Below are positions 60,640-64,000 of a stretch of 64,000 nt of DNA, piece after piece. Source of the DNA: a gamma proteobacterium L18 (GTDB lineage Bacteria > Pseudomonadota > Gammaproteobacteria > Pseudomonadales > Pseudomonadaceae); contig KI547164.1 in the NCBI GenBank assembly GCA_000497835.1, forward strand, positions 262,161 to 326,160. Reading direction: 5' to 3'. The notes beneath the pieces were generated by a model. It was not told the origin of the DNA. It saw only the letters and a list, made by a program, of their open reading frames with translations, and did not search any database. Position 1 is the stretch's first letter. Each line of letters begins with the position of its first letter. The translations under genes and the position numbers were made by a program.

Positions 60640-61494
60640 ATGTCTCTAAATTTCCCGCTGTTGTTGGTGATTGCTGTAGCCGTGTGCGGTTTGCTGGCCC
60701 TGTTTGACCTGGTGTTCCTGGCGTCGCGCCGCAAGGCCGCGATCGCCAACTACCAGGGCAGTGTCAACGAGCCGGACCCGGTTGTGCTCGAGCAACTGAA
60801 CAAGGAACCGACGCTGGTCGAATACGGCAAGTCGTTCTTCCCTGTGCTGTTCATCGTGCTGTTCCTGCGTTCGTTCCTGGTCGAGCCCTTCCAGATCCCG
60901 TCGGGTTCCATGAAACCGACGCTGGAAGTGGGTGATTTCATCCTGGTGAACAAGTTCTCGTACGGGATCCGCCTGCCGGTGATCGACAAGAAGGTCATCG
61001 AGATCGGTGACCCGCAGCGTGGCGACGTGATGGTGTTCCGCTACCCGAGCGACCCGAGCGTCAACTACATCAAGCGGGTGATCGGCCTGCCGGGCGACAA
61101 GATTCGCTACACCAAGGACAAGCAACTGTTCATCAACGACCAGTTGGTGTCGGAAACCTTGCTGGGTACCGAGCCGGGCAGCCTGGGCAACGTCGAGCTG
61201 TATCAGGAAAAACTCGGCAACGTCGAGCACCTGATCCGCGAGGAAATGGGCCGTTATCACATGCCGCCGGACAATCAATGGACCGTGCCTGCCGGGCACT
61301 ACTTCATGATGGGCGACAACCGTGACAACTCCAACGACAGCCGCTACTGGGATGATCCGCGTATTCCCAAGGAGCTGCTGGGCATGGTCCCGGACCGCAA
61401 TATCGTCGGCAAGGCCTTCGCGGTCTGGATGAGCTGGCCGGAACCGAAGATGAGCCACTTGCCGAATTTCTCGCGAGTCGGGCTGATCAAGTAA
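60640..61494 (+). CDS. lepB: Signal peptidase I
   Basis: A 284-residue inner-membrane peptidase of family S26. N-terminal helix ('LVIAVAVCGLLALFDLVFLA') and a second one ('FFPVLFIVLFLRSFLV'). Catalytic Ser in 'IPSGSMKPTL' and Lys in 'YIKRVIGLPGDKIRY'; box E 'GDNRDNSNDSRYWD'. It cleaves Sec and Tat signal peptides. Confidence 0.97.
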   Translation: MSLNFPLLLVIAVAVCGLLALFDLVFLASRRKAAIANYQGSVNEPDPVVLEQLNKEPTLVEYGKSFFPVLFIVLFLRSFLVEPFQIPSGSMKPTLEVGDFILVNKFSYGIRLPVIDKKVIEIGDPQRGDVMVFRYPSDPSVNYIKRVIGLPGDKIRYTKDKQLFINDQLVSETLLGTEPGSLGNVELYQEKLGNVEHLIREEMGRYHMPPDNQWTVPAGHYFMMGDNRDNSNDSRYWDDPRIPKELLGMVPDRNIVGKAFAVWMSWPEPKMSHLPNFSRVGLIK

Positions 61495-61501
61495 CACCAG
61501 G

Positions 61502-61526
61502 CGGCGCTGTCCAATGGACAGCGCCG
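61502..61526. terminator. 12-bp perfect hairpin after lepB
   Basis: CGGCGCTGTCCA and TGGACAGCGCCG pair exactly around a single base. The following AATGCTTTT is weakly T-rich, so it may be a partial terminator or an RNA processing/stability element between lepB and the next gene. Confidence 0.7.
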
Positions 61527-61563
61527 AATGCTTTTCAGGCATCAGCAGGGAAGGGAGCTTGAG

Positions 61564-61941
61564 ATGATGAAAGCCGCTTCGCAAAAAGGCGTATCGTTGC
61601 TGGGAGGGTTGGTGATCCTGGCGGTGCTGGGGTTTGCAGCCAGCACGGCTTTCAAGGTGCTGCCGCATTATTTCGATTACTGGACGATGAAGAAGATCAT
61701 CGAGTCGGTACCGGCTGAAAAGGCGCAGCCCATCGATAGCGTCCGGGCGTTCTACGAACACGTGGACGCCGGCATGCAGGTCAACAATATCCGTGACCTG
61801 GACGCCAGGAAGATCATGACCGTTACACTGGACGACGACGTGTTCGCCGCCCATTTGCAATACGAACAGCGTGAGCCACTGATTGGCAATGTCGATCTGG
61901 TGGTGAAATTTGACCACGAATTCAGCGTGCGTAAACCGTGA
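61564..61941 (+). CDS. DUF4845 membrane protein
   Basis: A 125-residue protein always found between lepB and rnc in Pseudomonas. An N-terminal helix ('[20 protein letters not shown]') looks like a pilin-type or membrane anchor; the rest is a small soluble domain ('[20 protein letters not shown]'). The function is unknown. GGGAG lies before the first of two adjacent ATGs. Its stop overlaps the rnc start. Confidence 0.85.
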   Translation: MMKAASQKGVSLLGGLVILAVLGFAASTAFKVLPHYFDYWTMKKIIESVPAEKAQPIDSVRAFYEHVDAGMQVNNIRDLDARKIMTVTLDDDVFAAHLQYEQREPLIGNVDLVVKFDHEFSVRKP

Positions 61942-62627
61942 GTGTTTCCCTAAGTCGTCTCGAGCGTCAGCTCGGTTATACCTTTAAAGACCAGGACCTG
62001 ATGGTGCTGGCCTTGACACACCGCAGCTTCGCCGGGCGCAACAATGAGCGCCTGGAGTTTCTCGGTGATGCCATCCTCAACTTCGTGGCGGGTGAATCGT
62101 TGTTCGAACGTTTCCCCCAGGCCCGCGAAGGCCAGCTGTCGCGCCTGCGCGCCCGGCTGGTGAAAGGCGAGACCCTGGCCGTGTTGGCCCGTGGTTTCGA
62201 CCTGGGCGAATACCTGCGCCTGGGCAGCGGTGAATTGAAGAGCGGCGGTTTCCGTCGCGAGTCGATTCTGGCCGATGCCCTGGAAGCGCTGATTGGTGCC
62301 ATCTACCTGGATTCGGGCATGGAAGTGGCCCGCGAGCGTGTGCTGTCCTGGCTGACCAGCGAGTTTGACAGCCTGACGCTGGTGGACACCAACAAGGACC
62401 CCAAGACCCGCCTGCAGGAATTCCTGCAATCGCGTAGCTGCGAACTGCCGCGCTACGAAGTGGTGGATATCCAGGGCGAACCGCATTGCCGGACGTTTTT
62501 CGTCGAATGTGAAGTGACCCTTTTGAACGAAAAAAGCCGGGGTCAGGGCGTGAGCCGTCGCATTGCCGAACAGGTAGCGGCCGCTTCAGCACTGATTGCC
62601 CTGGGCGTGGAGAATGGCAATGACTGA
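61938..62627 (+). CDS. rnc: Ribonuclease III
   Basis: A 229-residue RNase III. The signature '[20 protein letters not shown]' (about residues 34-53) carries the metal-binding Glu and Asp; a second acidic site is in '[16 protein letters not shown]'. The double-stranded RNA-binding domain ends the protein ('[20 protein letters not shown]'). It processes rRNA and cuts structured RNAs. GTG start, 4-bp overlap with the preceding gene. Confidence 0.97.
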   Translation: MSVSLSRLERQLGYTFKDQDLMVLALTHRSFAGRNNERLEFLGDAILNFVAGESLFERFPQAREGQLSRLRARLVKGETLAVLARGFDLGEYLRLGSGELKSGGFRRESILADALEALIGAIYLDSGMEVARERVLSWLTSEFDSLTLVDTNKDPKTRLQEFLQSRSCELPRYEVVDIQGEPHCRTFFVECEVTLLNEKSRGQGVSRRIAEQVAAASALIALGVENGND

Positions 62628-63522
62628 TACAACCCCAACCCGCTGCGGCTACGTCGCCATCGTCGGCCGCCCGAACGTGGGCAAGTCCACGCTGCTCAAC
62701 CACATCCTGGGTCAGAAGCTGGCGATCACCTCGCGCAAGCCGCAGACCACTCGCCACAACATGCTCGGTATCAAGACCGAGGGCGAGATCCAGGCGATCT
62801 ACGTCGACACCCCCGGCATGCACAAGAGCAACGAAAAGGCGCTCAACCGCTACATGAACAAGACCGCCTCGGCGGCGTTGAAAGACGTCGACGTGGTGAT
62901 CTTCGTGGTGGACCGCACCAAGTGGACCGACGAAGACCAGCTGGTGCTTGAGCGCGTGCAGTACGTGCAGGGCCCGGTGATCCTGGCCATCAACAAGACC
63001 GACCGCATCGAGGACAAGGCCGAGCTGATGCCGCACCTGACCTGGTTGCAGGAACAGCTGCCCAACGCCGAGATCGTCCCGGTGTCGGCCCAGCAGGGGC
63101 ACAATCTCGATGCGCTGGAAGGCCTGATCGCCAAGCACCTGCCGGAAAACGATCACTTCTTCCCGGAAGACCAGATCACCGACCGCAGCAGCCGCTTCCT
63201 GGCCGCCGAGCTGGTACGCGAGAAAATCATGCGCCAGCTGGGCGCCGAGCTGCCGTACCAGATCACCGTCGAGATCGAAGAGTTCAAGCAGCAGGGCAAA
63301 ACCCTGCACATCCACGCCCTGATCCTGGTGGAGCGTGATGGCCAGAAGAAGATCATCATTGGCGACAAGGGCGAGCGTATCAAGCGCATCGGCATGGAAG
63401 CGCGCAAGGACATGGAGCTGCTGTTCGACTCCAAGGTCATGCTCAACCTGTGGGTGAAAGTCAAAGGCGGCTGGTCCGACGATGAACGCGCCCTGCGCTC
63501 GCTGGGTTACGGCGACCTCTGA
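62620..63522 (+). CDS. era: Ribosome-assembly GTPase Era
   Basis: A 300-residue GTPase with a C-terminal KH domain. G1 '[15 protein letters not shown]', G3 '[14 protein letters not shown]', G4 'NKTDRIEDK', and KH '[20 protein letters not shown]'. It binds the 3' end of 16S rRNA during 30S maturation. Two ATGs six bases apart are possible; GGAG at 62609-62612 is properly spaced only from the second (62620), so I chose that. Overlaps rnc by 8 bp. Confidence 0.95.
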   Translation: MTDTTPTRCGYVAIVGRPNVGKSTLLNHILGQKLAITSRKPQTTRHNMLGIKTEGEIQAIYVDTPGMHKSNEKALNRYMNKTASAALKDVDVVIFVVDRTKWTDEDQLVLERVQYVQGPVILAINKTDRIEDKAELMPHLTWLQEQLPNAEIVPVSAQQGHNLDALEGLIAKHLPENDHFFPEDQITDRSSRFLAAELVREKIMRQLGAELPYQITVEIEEFKQQGKTLHIHALILVERDGQKKIIIGDKGERIKRIGMEARKDMELLFDSKVMLNLWVKVKGGWSDDERALRSLGYGDL

Positions 63523-63562
63523 TTCCCTGTGGCACGGCTTGCTTGATAGGATGGTCTTCAGG

Positions 63563-63643
63563 GCCTCATCGCGAGCAAGCTTTGCTCCCACAGTGGTTGG
63601 CGTGACACTGTGGGAGCAAAGCTTGCTCGCGATGAGGCCATTC
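63563..63643. repeat. Palindrome of the 'TCGCGAGCAAGCTTTGCTCC' family
   Basis: CCTCATCGCGAGCAAGCTTT (to ...GCTCCCACAGT) at left and its complement ACTGTGGGAGCAAAGCTTGC (to ...GATGAGG) at right. A common Pseudomonas REP type, between era and recO. Confidence 0.85.
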
Positions 63644-63674
63644 GCATCACAGCAAGCCTAAAGACATTTCATCC

Positions 63675-64000
63675 ATGCCCACCCCCCCATCCTGCAACCC
63701 GCCTACGTCCTGCACTCGCGCCCCTATCGCGAGAACAGCGCGCTGGTCGACTTCCTCACCCCCCAGGGTCGCCTGCGCGCCGTGCTGCGCAGCGCGCGCA
63801 GCAAGGCTGGCACCCAGGCACGTCCATTCGTGCCGCTGGAAGCCGAGTTTCGCGGCAAGGGCGAGCTGAAGAACGTCGGCCGCATGGAAACCGTGGGTGT
63901 GGCGGCCTGGATGGTCGGTGACGCGCTGTTCAGCGGCCTGTACCTCAACGAGTTGCTGATCCGCCTGCTGCCCGCCGAAGACCCCAACCAGGTGATCTAC
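63675..64000 (+). CDS. recO: DNA repair protein RecO, 5' part, with an apparent frameshift at the start
   Basis: The frame that begins at 63677 reads [20 protein letters not shown], then '[20 protein letters not shown]' and '[18 protein letters not shown]', clearly the N-terminal OB-fold of RecO, and runs off the window end. No ATG, GTG or TTG opens this frame before residue 35 or so. The natural ATG at 63675 is out of frame because the C run at 63682-63688 has 7 C; with 8 the protein would start [16 protein letters not shown]. RecO acts with RecR in recombination repair. A sequencing error is possible. Confidence 0.85.

Overview
The window is chromosomal DNA from a fluorescent Pseudomonas, most likely the P. 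putida group. The evidence is the block sdhE-ygfX-nadB-algU-mucA-mucB-mucD-lepA-lepB-rnc-era-recO without a mucC gene, a phaG close to the P. putida protein, high GC, and many REP-type palindromes between genes.

Layout. 1-7.2 kb: a LysR regulator diverges from an AruI-like decarboxylase/aldehyde dehydrogenase pair, then an AraC regulator, a small ABM monooxygenase and a flavin reductase. 7.2-12 kb: an MHS-type dicarboxylate/ketoglutarate transporter next to its DctB/DctD-like two-component system, with a sigma-54 promoter readable upstream of the transporter. 12-21 kb: periplasmic beta-glucosidase, methyltransferase, subtilase-RTX protein, SIR2-like DUF4917 protein and GlpQ. 21-27.3 kb: a four-gene operon (HlyD-type adaptor, six-hairpin protein, cellulose-synthase-like PilZ glycosyltransferase, TolC-type channel) that looks like polysaccharide synthesis and export. 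28-36 kb: MFS exporter, PemK/MazF-like toxin beside a possible structured RNA, tRNA-Gly(CCC), phaG, rsuA, diguanylate cyclase, 3-hydroxyisobutyryl-CoA hydrolase. 36-45.5 kb: ung, tctCBA with divergent tctDE regulators, an HDOD protein, ygfZ, sdhE and ygfX.

45.66-52.29 kb is a 6.6-kb integrated element of different base and codon use. It sits inside the 3' end of nadB, is bounded by an 18-bp direct repeat, and carries a recoded copy of the last 60 NadB codons that keeps nadB readable; the displaced native 3' end remains at 45.48-45.67 kb. It encodes a tyrosine integrase, a DUF1508 protein, an HNH nuclease, two unknown small proteins, a likely HK97-fold capsid protein, a KilA-N-type protein and a 24-residue membrane peptide. 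It has no polymerase, portal, terminase or tail gene. Two sites closely match the promoter of T7-like Pseudomonas phage gh-1, and a 100-bp AT-rich tract follows the second. I read this as a satellite of T7-like (gh-1-like) phages that encodes its own capsid protein and waits for the helper's RNA polymerase. This is the most interesting content of the window.

52.3-64 kb is the conserved core: nadB, the AlgU envelope-stress regulon with its own sigma-22 promoters, then translation, secretion and RNA-processing genes (lepA, lepB, rnc, era). The window ends in recO, whose start codon is out of frame because of a 7-C run.
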